Assembly: GCF_000715075.1 (NCBI RefSeq)
Contig: NC_134084.1
Span: 98,870,411 to 98,934,410 of the forward strand
DNA length: 64,000 nucleotides
From: Nicotiana tabacum
Lineage: Eukaryota; Streptophyta; Magnoliopsida; Solanales; Solanaceae
Reading direction: 5' to 3'
In this document: positions 33,992 to 45,287 of the stretch, piece by piece
How positions within the stretch are numbered: the first letter of the stretch is position 1
Layout of the letters: the number at the start of each line of letters is the position of its first letter
The notes under the pieces: generated by a model
The model's database searches: none
Told to the model about the DNA's origin: nothing
Seen by the model: the letters and a program-made list of their open reading frames with translations, nothing else
Translations under genes and position numbers: made by a program

Positions 33992-34643
33992 TGTAGACAT
34001 GTGATTTTTGACCCTCCCCAAGATTTTTTATATTTTAGCATGTAAATATTTAATTTATTCCTAATATCGTTGTTTCAACTAATTTTGACTTTTTTACTTT
34101 ATTTTATTACAAGAAAATAAAAATTACAAAAAAATAGTTTCATTAATGTTATGTAGTCATTTTTAATCTTGAAAAATACCAAAAATAGTTTTGTTTTAAC
34201 GGTCAGTCTTATTTTAATAGTTATTTTACTTAAGTAGGATTAATTAATAAATGAGATCGTATTTTTAGTCTCGCTCGCGGGGAAAGAATAAAATTTGGGC
34301 TCAAACGACCCATTTTAAGCCTAATTTTCGGACCTAACACATAATTCCCAAGCCCATAATTCCTATGCCCATACCCCCTAACCTAAATATAACCCTAAAA
34401 ATCTAAACCTATAAAAGGAAGATAACCTAAAACGCCTAAAATCTGAAAAATAAGCTGAAAAATATAGGAAAAAAAACAAAGCCTAGACTTAGGGGCAAAT
34501 CTGATCTGCCATTTTCAGCAGACAAAAATGACCCCCCCCCATGGAAGATCGTCTTCTTCACACCCCCACCCCAAACGACCCCATCAGTTCTCTTTTTCTT
34601 CAACAAGAGGACACCAGAACCCTCACAAAAAAGGACCCATTAC
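33992..34643 (+). repeat. Ogre-B 5' LTR, left part
   Basis: Starts with the Ogre LTR end sequence and carries TATAAAAGG at 34410-34418. It is interrupted at the ATTAC target site (34639-34643) by element E and continues at 45288. Confidence 0.7.
34639..34643. other. Target-site duplication of element E (left copy; right copy 45283-45287)
   Basis: ATTAC directly precedes the TG of the left LTR and directly follows the CA of the right LTR (45283-45287). Confidence 0.9.
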
Positions 34644-35197
34644 TGTTTAACCAAAAATCTGAGTCTTTGGTCAAAGCTAAAAAGAAATTCGGGTTACTGA
34701 TAATCAGGAGACGAAAATAAAATGCTTTTGAGAATGATAGTAAAACAGCAAATAGTTTTATATTTCAATAAGTTCCCAATAGTATTCCGTGTCCTTACAA
34801 ATGATGATACTTCTTCCTTTTATAGGTAATTCTAGGTAAAGGAATGAAGCCTCAGCTTTAATGATATAATTATGAGTAATAAATGATATTAAATAAGCCG
34901 TTATACAATCATTCCTATTAAATACCAATTTTCTAACGTATCAGGTATTTAATAATGAATTTGGACTCCTTTCTGTCATCAGATCTTTGTCTTTAATGCC
35001 TTCTAATCCGTTGGCTGTAAATGACTTGAATTGGTACGAGACTCGTATCTGCACTTCGTCTCGTGCCTATTTAAATTCCTCTTCCCGTGGCTGTCTCCAT
35101 CCGTGCCTCTTAGTCAATTGTTGCGCTTTGACCATTTAACCAAACCACGTGTCATGCCACGTCATCTTTAATATAAACTCAGTTTTTTTCCAATACA
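34644..35197 (-). repeat. Element E 3' LTR (554 bp)
   Basis: Full-length LTR. On the minus strand it contains TATAAAAGG (complement of 34816-34824), a likely TATA box missing from the other LTR. Confidence 0.9.
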
Positions 35198-35216
35198 GAT
35201 AGTCCCCCCACTTTCC
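35198..35216 (-). other. Element E polypurine tract
   Basis: On the minus strand GGAAAGTGGGGGGACTATC lies immediately upstream of the 3' LTR. Confidence 0.75.
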
Positions 35217-35565
35217 ATTTATTTATCAATTAAATAATTGGGAAGTGGATCTTCATAAAAAAGGAATTTTCGCCACAATTAATGCTTGTGACAGTATTAA
35301 CGCCTCAGTAGTCTTTTCCATTTAATGTTCTGCCCATGTGTCATTTTCTGATTGATTCTGCTATTTACACCCTTTTTCAAGACTTCTTTATTCTCACTAT
35401 TCACGAAGTGATAGTTGCCTTTATTATAGGCTTTCCATCATTACACTTCTAAGTTTGACGGTTCCCATTATATACATAACTTTTTCTTCCTTTGTCTTCT
35501 TCACAAATCTTCAGCAAACATTTTCTTCTTTATTTCTACTTTCTTTCGACTTATCTTTCCTAACA

Positions 35566-38344
35566 ATGTCATCTTCAAACCCTAACCGTAAAAAAGTTCC
35601 GATTCTAGACCAATTCCCCAACGCCCCTGTTAGATACAGAAGAGGCGGAGGAGGTAGGCTTCGAACAGGGTTAGAATCTACTCGAGGCGGCTCCTCTGGT
35701 TCTTCTTCAAGGAGTTCTATCCCAAAGGCCCCTTCTTCTAGAAGTAGAGAAATTCTTGATTCTTCACAAGAACCCTTAGTTGATGAGATAGTTCCCAGCG
35801 ATTTGTCTTTTGAAAGTGACAAAACGTCTCTTCAGAAGCAAATTGCAAATTTGGAAAAAGCCAATACTTATCCTACAATAGTAACCGAGCTTACAATCCC
35901 CACCATAAGAAGAGATTGTAACTGGAAGGATAGTCTTCGAATGTCAATTCCTTCCCCAAATCAGAGAATTTTCTCCTTTAGAAGTGGGTATTCTTTTGTT
36001 TATACTTACCCCTTCACTTTAGGTTTTAATCCTCCGATTGACCCAGTTATTCTTGATTTTTGCCGTTTCTTTACAATTTGTTTGGCCCAAATCGGTCCCC
36101 TAGTGTGGAGAACAGTGGCTTGTTTGAGATACTTATCTTCCAAAGCCAATGTCAATTTCACCTTCTCTCACCTCATTCATTTATACCACCCTAACTTAAT
36201 ACGCCATGGGGTTTTTACCTTAACTGCAAGGAGCAAAAAAGTTCTGGTAAATCCTGAAGATGACAAAGATCGTGGATGGTACATCCGTTACGTTGTTGTT
36301 CGTACGGTGGACTTGATTGGCGAAACAAATATTCCCTTCCCTGAGAAGTGGAATTTTGCACGTAGGTTTCCTTTTACTTACCATACCTACTCTTGAGAAT
36401 TTCAAAAGAAATTTGTTTTTAACCTCGTCTCTTCTTGGTTTTTTGTAGCAACCATGGGAGATGTGGAACCTATTCCCAACTTCCGTGGTTGGGTAGACTC
36501 ACTTTTGAAGATTGCTTCTAGGGAGCAAAGAACTTGGAAATCGATTTCTTCCTTATATAGTTGGAAGGTGAAAACACATGGTATGCCCCTTTTTATATGT
36601 TTTTTTTACATGTTAAGCATTTTTTCCTTAATTTTGATCATGTATATCCTTCCTTTAATCAGGATTTGGTGTTAGAGGAATGACGGCTGAAGTAGCTATG
36701 GCCATTCGCATGTCTGCTAATGCTGCTCTTGATTTGGATAAGGCTCGAGCCTTGCTGCCAAAAAGGAAAGCTATAAAAGAAAGTTCTGAGGAAGAGGAGG
36801 GTACCTCCCTAATTACCAGGCCAAGGGTCAGGAGGCGAATAATCATTGATAATGAAATTGAAGACACTCCTGCTCGAACCTAAACCACCGAGCCTGTTTT
36901 GATTCATTCTGACGAGGACACCGAACCAAGAGATAATAATGAGTCAATTCAGCATCTTTTTGATAGTGGTTTCGAGAGTGGCGAGCTCGGCCCTGTTTTT
37001 GATGAAGCTCCTCTTTCCTCATTCGTTCCTATTTCCTCCATTCCACTGCCAACCGTAAGTATTTCTTTACCAGTTTTGACGACTTCCGTTCTTTTGCCAG
37101 TTTCTACCGCTCCTATGTCCGTTCCCTTGGCAGTTTCTACTGCACCTGCTTCCATTCCTGCATTGGTTTCTACATCTTCTCCTTCCATTCCTGTTTCTGC
37201 ATCTTCTCCTTCCATTCCTTCCATTGCTCCTCTTCCCTTTGTTCATCATATAGAGACAGGTTCTAGCAGTGGAAGTATGACTATGAGAAGTGTTACTCTT
37301 GAAGTTCCTGCCAACCATAGCCTCTTGAGAAAGACTGGTAGAGCCGATGTTTGGCTCGAGCCCCTAATTGGAGATATTGAGAAGAAGAAGATGGAGAGCC
37401 ATAGCTGCTTGACTCTGATGAATGACATAGTTCATTCTACTTTGAAGGTATTTTTCCTCTTCTTACCAACAAGTTTTTTTTTATCTTCAATCCCTCATTT
37501 CTATGAGTTGTCTCTGTAAGCTAAGCTCATTGGTACGGAATTAATGGGAAGAATTTCCCTTCTGGAAAGAAAAGCCCGTGAGTCTGAAAAAACTGTCCAC
37601 GAGGCCGAAGAAATAGCCAGGGGAGCCCAGCTTGAAGCAGCCAATTGGAAAGAACAGTTTGAGAATGCTCAAGGGACCATAGAGGAGTTGCAAGAAAATA
37701 AAAACCTCCTGGAGCAGCAAAACCGTGGTTTGACTTCTGAACTGGCAACTGCCAAGGCTTCTTCAAGCCAATTTAAAAGAGACAAAGAGCTTTTGGAATG
37801 CTCTTTGTCAGAACAATTATCAAAGGCTAATGAAGAAGTTAGGGAGCTTAAGACACTTTTGGCTAAGAAAGAAGAATATGCAGGAGAGTTAGTGCAAAAC
37901 TTGACTCAAGCTCAAGCTGACTTACAGACCTCCTCTGACGAGATTCATGCTTTGAAGAGTTCCCATGCCTCTCTTGAAGCTTCCCTTGATTCCCATTTAG
38001 CTGAGCACCAAATCTTGAAAAACAATCTTGCTATGTGGGAAAAGGAATATGGACTTCTAGAATTAAACTTCAACATAGAGGTGAGTTGGGCTTTCCTAAA
38101 ATCTTGTCGTGATGCTTTGATAGAAGCTGCTCAGGAAGGCTTTGACTTGCAGTCTGAACTGGCCAAAGTCGTAGATACCATCGAGAAAAGTCAACAATCT
38201 ACTGATACTCCTTCTCCTGTACTTGAAGCTCCTGGAACGGAAGAGCTTTTAAATAAAGAAGTGGCTACTGCAGCAACTGGGGTTGCAATTCCTGCTCTCG
38301 AGGGTGAAACTTCTAATGTTCCAAACCCTTCAGTGACTAGCTGA
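35566..38344 (+). pseudogene. Antisense spliced gene of element E (Transposase_28-like N-terminus, coiled-coil C-terminus)
   Basis: Proposed exons: 35566-36361, 36449-36580, 36663-37447 and 37526-38344. All introns are GT-AG and phases join. The start MSSSNPNRKK is chosen because it opens a long frame with a basic/Ser-rich leader. Residues about 145-215 (YPFTLGFNPPIDPVILDF, WRTVACLRYL) resemble the domain called putative gypsy-type transposon (Transposase_28). Exon 3 encodes a Ser/Pro/Val-rich region. Exon 4 encodes a long coiled coil (LLERKARESEKTVHEAEE and onward) to a stop at 38342. One in-frame TAA at 36881-36883 interrupts exon 3; otherwise the frame is open. Antisense genes between integrase and 3' LTR are described in Tat elements; their function is unknown. 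Confidence 0.75.
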
Positions 38345-39451
38345 AAATGAAATTGTTGTAAGGGATCTTTTGATGAAGTCCCCAGTTATCATAATGGGGC
38401 ATTTGTAAAAAACAAATATTTTGCTGACTAAGTTCGTACTTGGTCTTTTATATTAAGAAGTTTTTGTTGGTACTTCTGTATATTTTATTCTTGCCCATTT
38501 ATCTAGGACTTATAGAATAGCTTAGCATTTTTATCCTTTTAAAATGCTTTATGATTCTTCTCATGGATTATCAACATGAGGCTTATAAAAGAGGGCCCTT
38601 TTATTTTATCGACACTTAATGAAGAAGACGTCTCAACTTCATAATGGTGTTATAATACGATGAAAGAAATAGGAATACACACGTTTTGTATGAAACAACT
38701 TTGGCAAGTTTTTATTCATAAACTTTAACAAGTGTTTGACTATTACATGTATTACAATACATCTACAACTTTCTCGTAACTGTTTTTCTTGTAACAGATT
38801 TGTACATAACATAGAATAAACAAGGTTTTTCTTCATAACCTGTTTCAATACATAGTCATGACCCTATCTTTATATATTAAGAAGGGTTTGAGAGGTGACA
38901 TTGTTTATGAGTTTTGAGAGATGACTCTGTTATTCTCATGAATGCTGAAGACTTCGTAACTTTTACTCAACACTTGTCTCTTTGTGGCCGACTTTTGTTC
39001 GATATTTGTATCTGCATTTCTACACGTATCTGTGTACAATATTGTATTCCCCCCAAGTGTTTGAGCGGTGAAGTATGAAGCCTCGAGCACTTGTTTATTT
39101 TTTTTACTTTGGCCCTTTTCCTGAAACAGAAAAATATACGGGACTCGAAGGTGCGATTATAGATGAAGACTGCCTAACTCGTGTGTATTTCCATCAGATT
39201 AATTGTAACCCTGGGCTAGGAATTTAAGAATACTCCATTTTGCCTTGCAGGTTGTGACTCATCATTTGGCACGAGTTAGGGTATTTTGCCTAGCATCTAA
39301 AATCGTTAGTAAAATATTAATAATCCAATAGAGAAATTTTAACATGGTGATACCAGACCGTAGGTACTTTCTTAAAAGTAATATCTTTTTAAGTGGACGG
39401 CATTCCAATATGAGGGTAAAACTTTGCCGTCCATTGTCTCCAACTGGTATC
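38345..39451. other. Noncoding spacer between convergent antisense gene and pol of element E
   Basis: The two coding units end tail to tail here. At the right edge (39451 down to about 39380), a continuation of the pol C-terminus is readable only after a frameshift (minus-strand words YQLETMDGK and WNAVHLKRYY). The rest is AT-rich with no gene seen. Confidence 0.5.
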
Positions 39452-40828
39452 TCATTTCCCCGCAATGTCACGAACTTTGTACGGTCCTTCCCATGTTGGA
39501 CTTAGCTTTCCTGAGTTAGCAGACTTTGCAGATTGGAACACCTTTTTAAGCACGAAGTCCTCAATTTTGAAAAATCTGAGGCGTGCTTTCCTATTGTAAT
39601 ATCGTTCAATTACTTGCGTTTGTGCTGCCATCCTTATCAATGCAGCTTCTCTTCTTCCTTCAAGTAAATCAAGGTTGACCCGCATCTCTTCATCATTAGA
39701 TTCCTCCGTTGCCTGATCGTACCGTGTGCTTGGCTCACCTATTTCAACTGGAATTAAGGCTTCCGCACCATAAACCATTGAAAATGGTGTTTCTCCAGTG
39801 CCTGTTTTGGTCGTTGTATGATAAGCCCATAATACTCCAGGTAACACCTCAGGCCAATTACCTTTTGAATCCTGTAACCTCTTCTTCAAGTTGTTGATAA
39901 TGACTTTGTTAGTAGATTTCGCTTGTCCATTACCTACTGGATGGTATGGCGTAGACGTTATCCTTTTGATCTGCCAACTTCGAAGAAATTCTGTGATTTG
40001 AGCTCCAATGAATTGTGGTCCATTGTCACACACGATCTCTTTTGGTGCTCCAAAGCGGCATATTATATTTCGCCATATGAAGTCTTTAACTTTCTTCTCT
40101 CGTACCTGTTTAAATGCCCCTGCTTCTACCCATTTAGTGAAATAATCTGTAAGTACAAGTAGAAACTTTACCTGACCTTTTGCTTGTGGAAGTGGACCTA
40201 CGATATCCATTCCCCATTTCATAAAGGGCCACGGGGCTATAACAGAATGTAGTAACTCAGCTGGTCTGTGCATATTGTTGCCGTACCTTTGACATTTATC
40301 ACATTTGGACACGAAATTGGTTGCTTCTTCTTCCATCTTAGGCCAATAATATCCTGTGCGAATTAATGTTCTTACCAGTGACCGTCCCCCTGCGTGATTC
40401 CCACAATGTCCTTCGTGCACTTCTCTCATCACATATTCTGTTTGAGAGGGTCCGAGACACCTTGCTAGTGGTCCACCGAACATCTTTCGATAAAGATTTC
40501 CTTGATATAAACAATATCGAGCAGCTTTTTTGCGAAGCGCGTGAGCCTTTCCTTTGTCATTAGGCACGGTACCGTGCTGTAAAAAGGCAATAATTTCGTT
40601 TCTCCAATCCCATGTTAAATGATTAAAATTTACCTCGTTTTTATCAGATTCGAGAACGGAATGAAATAAATGTATGACTGAAGCATTTATATCATTTGCT
40701 ACGTCCGCTGCAGATGCGAGATTTGCTAAAGCATCTGCCTCTACATTCTCATCTCTTGGGATCTGCACTACTTTCCAAGTTTGGAATTGTTTTATTAACT
40801 CTCGCACCTTTGCGAGGTACTCTTGCAT
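39452..40828 (-). pseudogene. Element E integrase region, catalytic Glu lost
   Basis: The frame covers the end of RNase H (MQEYLAKVRELIKQF) and the integrase. It has an HHCC zinc finger (HEGHCGNH ... CDKC), the core with MDIVGP (first Asp) and CDNGPQF (second Asp), and NGQAKSTNK where the family has NGQAESTNK. The catalytic Glu is therefore Lys (codon at 39917-39919). A C-terminal WEGPYKV GPY/F-type motif is present. A TGA (40829-40831) separates this frame from the upstream RNase H in the same frame, and the C-terminus is frameshifted at 39455. Confidence 0.88.
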
Positions 40829-42669
40829 TCACGTCTCTCTGGCTGTATAAGTCCCCAGCATTTGATTGACCACAAGTTGAGAATCACTCTTGATTATAAT
40901 CTGTGTTATGCCGAGTTCTCGCGCCAATTCTAAACCTGCAATTACAGCCTCATACTCTGCTTCATTGTTAGTTATAGAATGACATTTTATAGCATGTCTT
41001 ATAGTCTCACCCGCAGGTGGTACAAGGACTATTCCTAGGCCTGCCCTTTTTACATTAGATGAACCGTCAGTGAATAAAACCCAAGTCCCCGGGTTTGCAC
41101 CATTAAAAACTAGTAATTCTTTTTCTGCTTCTAAATGCATCCCCTGGCTAAAATCAGCCACGAAATCAGCTAGTACTTGAGACTTTATAGCGATCCTGGG
41201 TTGATAAACAACTTCAGATTCACTTAGTTCTATAGCCCATTTTGCTAATCTTCCTGAAAGTTGGTGTTTATGCAAATATTTCGAAGCGGAAAAGCAGTAA
41301 CTACATTAATGGGATGACATTGAAAATAAGGTCTTAATTTTCTAGATGCCATGATCAAAGCTAATGCTAATTTTTCTAGCTGTGGGTATCGTGTCTCAGC
41401 TTCCAATAAGGACTTACTTACGTAATAAATAGGAGATTGTTTACCTTGGTCCTCGCAGACTAAAACATCACTCACCGTGACTTCAGATACGGCCAGATAG
41501 ATGAGAAGTTTTTTCCCCACCTTTGGTTTTGCCAACAACGGTGGTTTTGACAAATAAGCTTTCAAATTTCTAAGGGCTTGTTGACAATCTTCATTCCATT
41601 CAAAATGATCTTGCTTTTTGAGTGCAGAGAAAAACTTAAAACACCTTTCTGAGGATTTGGAAATAAATCTCCCCAAAGCTGCAATTCTTCCCGTTAATCT
41701 TTGTACTTCCTTTTTATTAGTAAGGATATCAGGGATTTCTTCTATTGCTTTGATCTGAGAAGGATTCACTTCAATACCACGGTTAGAAATAAGAAAACCC
41801 AAAAACTTACCTGATGCAACTCCAAATGCACATTTTTCTGGGTTGAGTTTCATATTAAATTTTCGCAAAATTTCAAATGTAACAGATAGATGAGAAATAT
41901 GATCATGAGATTGCTGGGTTTTGACGAGCATATCGTCTATATATACCTCCATTGTTTTCCCTAAATGTTCGTGGAACATTTTGGTGACCAACCTTTGATA
42001 GGTTGCCCCAGCATTTTTGAGACCAAAGGGCATTACTTTATAACAGTAAGTCCCCCTGTCTGTGATGAAAGAAGTTTTTTCTTCATCACCAGGATCCATT
42101 TTAATTTGATTATATCCCGAGTATGCATCTAAAAAACTTAAAAGTTCATGACCCGCGATTGCATCAATTAGTTGGTCTATATGCGGTAAGGGAAATGAAT
42201 CTTTTGGACAAGCTTTATTTAAATCGGTATAATCCACACAAACACGCCACTTACCATTTTTCTTGGGTACGACCACCGTGTTAGCTAACCAATTAGGATA
42301 CTTTACCTCACGGATCGATCCGATTTTTAATAATTTTTGGACCTCATCCTGAATCACCTGGTTCTTGAAAGCACCTTGCTTTCTTTTCTTTTGCTTTATT
42401 GGTGTGAAAGAAGGGTCCTCATTGAGTTTGTGAGTCATCACATCCGGTGGTATCCCTGTCATATCAGCGTGGGACCAAGTAAAGCAGTCTAAGTTAGGTT
42501 TTAAAAATTCGATTATCATACCTCGCATGTTTAAGCTTAAATTGGCCCCGACATAAACCTTCCGTTCAGGCCATTGCTTAAATAATATCACTGCCTCGAG
42601 CTCTTCAATTGTCGTTTTGATGCTTTCATTTTCTTCAGGTTCCTGAATTGTGTCAGGCCTTGAGTCCAA
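40829..42669 (-). pseudogene. Element E reverse transcriptase and RNase H
   Basis: RT motifs in order: KQGAFKNQVIQDEV, WRVCVDYTDLNKACPKDSFP, YKVMPFGLKNAGATYQ, VYIDDMLVK (catalytic YIDD intact, at about residue 245 of this frame), LNPEKCAFGV and FLGFLISNRGIE. The RNase H part has the connection LLIYLAVSEVTVSDVL, then TDGSS, NNEAEYEAV and KSDSQLV, that is, the D-E-D residues. A frameshift lies near 41250-41275, between the connection and RNase H. Two stops (42733 and 42706) separate it from the protease in the same frame. Confidence 0.88.
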
Positions 42670-42732
42670 ATCTGTCTTTTCTTGTTCAGCTGAAGTTTGA
42701 TCTTTTTAACCTTCAACTGTTTCCTGTAATTG

Positions 42733-44942
42733 CTATTTTTCTTTATTTACAGTGCTCGTACTTGTTACAGCGTTGACATTTCTAGCCATCTGCTGATCCC
42801 CACGAATTTGGTAAATTCCCCATGGTGATGGGAATTTAATAACCTGATGTAGAGTTGATGGGACATCATCCATATCGTGTATCCATGTTCTCCCCATGAT
42901 CATATTGTAGGCCATTTCCATATCAACTACCTGAAATTTAGTTTCTTTAACAACACCCGTAGCAAAAGTTGTTAGAATTACCTCTCCTTTTGTTACTACA
43001 CTTGAATTGTCGAAGCCTGACAAGGTGTGTGTCTTGGGTATCATTTTGTCTTCAGCTTGCATTTCCCGTAGTACCCTTAGTAATATAATATTTACAGAAC
43101 TCCCTGGATCAATCAAAACTCGTTTTACATTAGTATCATGTACAAGTAAAGATATTACCGGTGCGTCATTATGTGGAGTTGTCACTCCTTCGGTATATGC
43201 GTCATCGAATGAAATGCTTTCATTTTCTAGGACCTGCCGCACCCGTTTCCCGTGTGTAATTGTTACCTTAGAAACCTTGTTGGAGGCTGTGTAGGTTATG
43301 CCGTGAATATCTTCTCCCCCGCTTATGACATTAACTGTCCTCTTGGGTGAAGGAGGTTGTGGTGGCTCTTGCCTGTTTTTCATATAAGCTTGTTTTCCTT
43401 TCTCGCTAAATAACTCAGTGAGGTATCCTTGCTTCAATAGATGATCCACTTCACTCTGCAAGAATCTACATTCTGAAGTTTTGTGCCCGTGATCATTGTG
43501 GAATTCGCACCAATGATCTGGATTGCGTCTATTTGGATTTGACTGCATCTCTTTTGGCCACCGTACCTTATCTCCCATGCTTCTTAAAACAGCTACGAAC
43601 TCGGAGGTAAAGACATTAAAATTATATCCGCCGAATCGTGCCTTTAAACTTCTGTCATCATCTCGTGATTCTTGTCTGTTCCGATCATTCCTGAACTTTG
43701 AAGAAGAGCGAGAGTCCCTGTTCCTCGATTTTTGATCATATTGTTGGCTATCTTGTTTCGACCGTGGGTCTTTTCCTGCAGGTCCCATATATGGATCGTA
43801 CCTATTTTTACCTGATCTTTTTTCGGTTTCTGATCTTCGGGGACCACCCCTTTCTTCATGATGAAACTTAGGTACGGTATCTTCTTCAATTCGCAGCTTC
43901 GTACTATACCTGTTGTAAACATCATTCCACGTGGTTGCAGGAAATTCTCGAAGGCTTTCTTTGAGTCGTCTCGTGGCTTCAGAACTTTTGTCATTTAAAT
44001 TACTTGCAAAGGCTATTGCAGCACAATTGTCAGGCACACGAGGTAGAGTCATTCTTTCACGCTGGAATCTATCAACAAAATTTCTAAGCAATTCTGAATC
44101 CCCTTGTTTGATTTTGAAAATATCTTCCATTCTTTTCTCAACCTTTTGTGCTCCCGAATGTGCTTTAATAAAAGAATCTGCAAGCTCAGTAAAAGAATTA
44201 ATAGAATTTTCAGATAAAAGAGAATACCAGGTTAATGCACCCTTGGTGAGTGTTTCTCCAAATTTCTAGACCAGTACTGATTCAATTTCTTGTTTGGTCA
44301 AGTCGTTGCCTTTCACGCCTGTTGTAAATGCAGTCACGTGGTCACGTGGGTCTGTAGTACCATCATATTTTGGGATGTCAGGCATTTTGAACTTCTTCGG
44401 AAGAGGGGAGCAGCACTTGGCTTCCATGGTTGTTGTGAGTATTTGTCCATGTCTACTCCTTTTATTACAGGCGGAACTCCAGGGATTTGTTCAATACGCT
44501 CATTTTGTTCCTTAATCTGTTTCTGCAAGGTTAGTACTAAATTTTGCAAATATGAATTATTTGAATTACCTGGTCCCCCTTCCTGTGGTTCACTGGGGGT
44601 TGCTCCGTTTCCAGAATTATCAAGACCAGAACGGGGATTCTCCAATGTATTATTATTAGGAGTTGGTGTGGGTGGTGCAGCAGGCAATCGACTAACAAGT
44701 GCCTGAAGAGCTTTGCCGACCTGTGCATCAATTAGCTTTTGTAAAGCTTCAGTTGTAACCCCTTCAAAGTGTTCAGATTGTTCTTGTTGATCAGCACGGG
44801 ATTCAGTAACAGGAGTGCCTTCACGAGATTGACGTGGTGAATCTGGAGGAGAGGGAACCACGTCATCTTGATTTTGATGTATCTGATTCTCATGGTTTCC
44901 CAATGTGTTATTACTGTTATTGTCGGTGTTGTTGTTTGACAT
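42733..44942 (-). pseudogene. Element E gag and protease
   Basis: Begins MSNNNTDNNSNN at 44942, about 50 nt inside the PBS. An Asn/Pro/Gln-rich N-terminus and QIKEQNERIEQIPG are followed by a frameshift in 44270-44400. The capsid region then reads MEDIFKIKQGDSELLRNFVDRF. An Arg/Asp/Ser-rich basic stretch and CEFHNDHGHKTSEC (C-x2-H-x4-H-x4-C zinc knuckle) follow. The aspartic protease has VLIDPGSSVNIILL at the active site and YNMIMGRTWIH as the second conserved motif. The frame ends at 42733. Confidence 0.85.
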
Positions 44943-44990
44943 GGTGACGACAATGGACAAGATATAGCTTAAAAGAAAAGATAATCAGAT

Positions 44991-45007
44991 TCCCGGTAAC
45001 GGAACCA
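44991..45007 (-). other. Element E primer binding site
   Basis: On the minus strand TGGTTCCGTTACCGGGA lies 3 nt from the 5' LTR. It differs at three of 16 positions from the tRNA-Asp-type TGGCGCCGTTGCCGGG used by many Tat/Athila elements. Confidence 0.6.
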
Positions 45008-45010
45008 ATT

Positions 45011-45282
45011 TGTTTAACCAAAAATCTGAGTCTTTGGTCAAAGCTAAAAAGAAATTCGGGTTACTGATAATCAGGAGACAAAAATAAAATGCTTTTGAGA
45101 ATGATGGTAAAACAGCAAATAGTTTTGTATTTCAATAGCTTCATCTCGTGCCTATTTAAATTCCTCTTCCCGTGGCTGTCTCCATCCGTGCCTCTTAGTC
45201 AATTGTTGCGCTTTGACCATTTAACCAAACCACGTGTCATGCCACGTCATCTTTAATATAAACTCAGTTTTTTCCCAATACA
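45011..45282 (-). repeat. Element E 5' LTR (272 bp, internally deleted)
   Basis: Identical in plan to 34644-35197 but lacking about 282 bp (corresponding to about 34771-35052), including the TATA box. Confidence 0.88.
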
Positions 45283-45287
45283 ATTAC

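Larger units (their letters stand above)
34644..45282 (-). mobile_element. Element E: Tat-lineage LTR retrotransposon with antisense gene, nested in Ogre-B LTR
   Basis: 10,639 bp, bounded by TG...CA and a perfect 5-bp duplication ATTAC. On the minus strand the order is 5' LTR 45282-45011, PBS, gag-protease, RT-RNase H, integrase, a spacer, an oppositely transcribed spliced gene, PPT and 3' LTR 35197-34644. The antisense gene between integrase and 3' LTR is a known trait of some Tat-lineage elements. The LTRs differ at about 5 sites over about 270 shared bases, so the insertion is younger than Ogre-A. The coding frames are nearly complete but hold stops, frameshifts and a catalytic change. Confidence 0.92.

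Noticed and set aside
33677..34021. Minus-strand frame over element F gag
   Set aside because: Shadow of the gag frame on the plus strand, which shows clear gag motifs.
36449..38344. Separate independent host genes on the plus strand within element E
   Set aside because: Exon phases join into one gene with 35566-36361, and all lie between integrase and the 3' LTR of one element.
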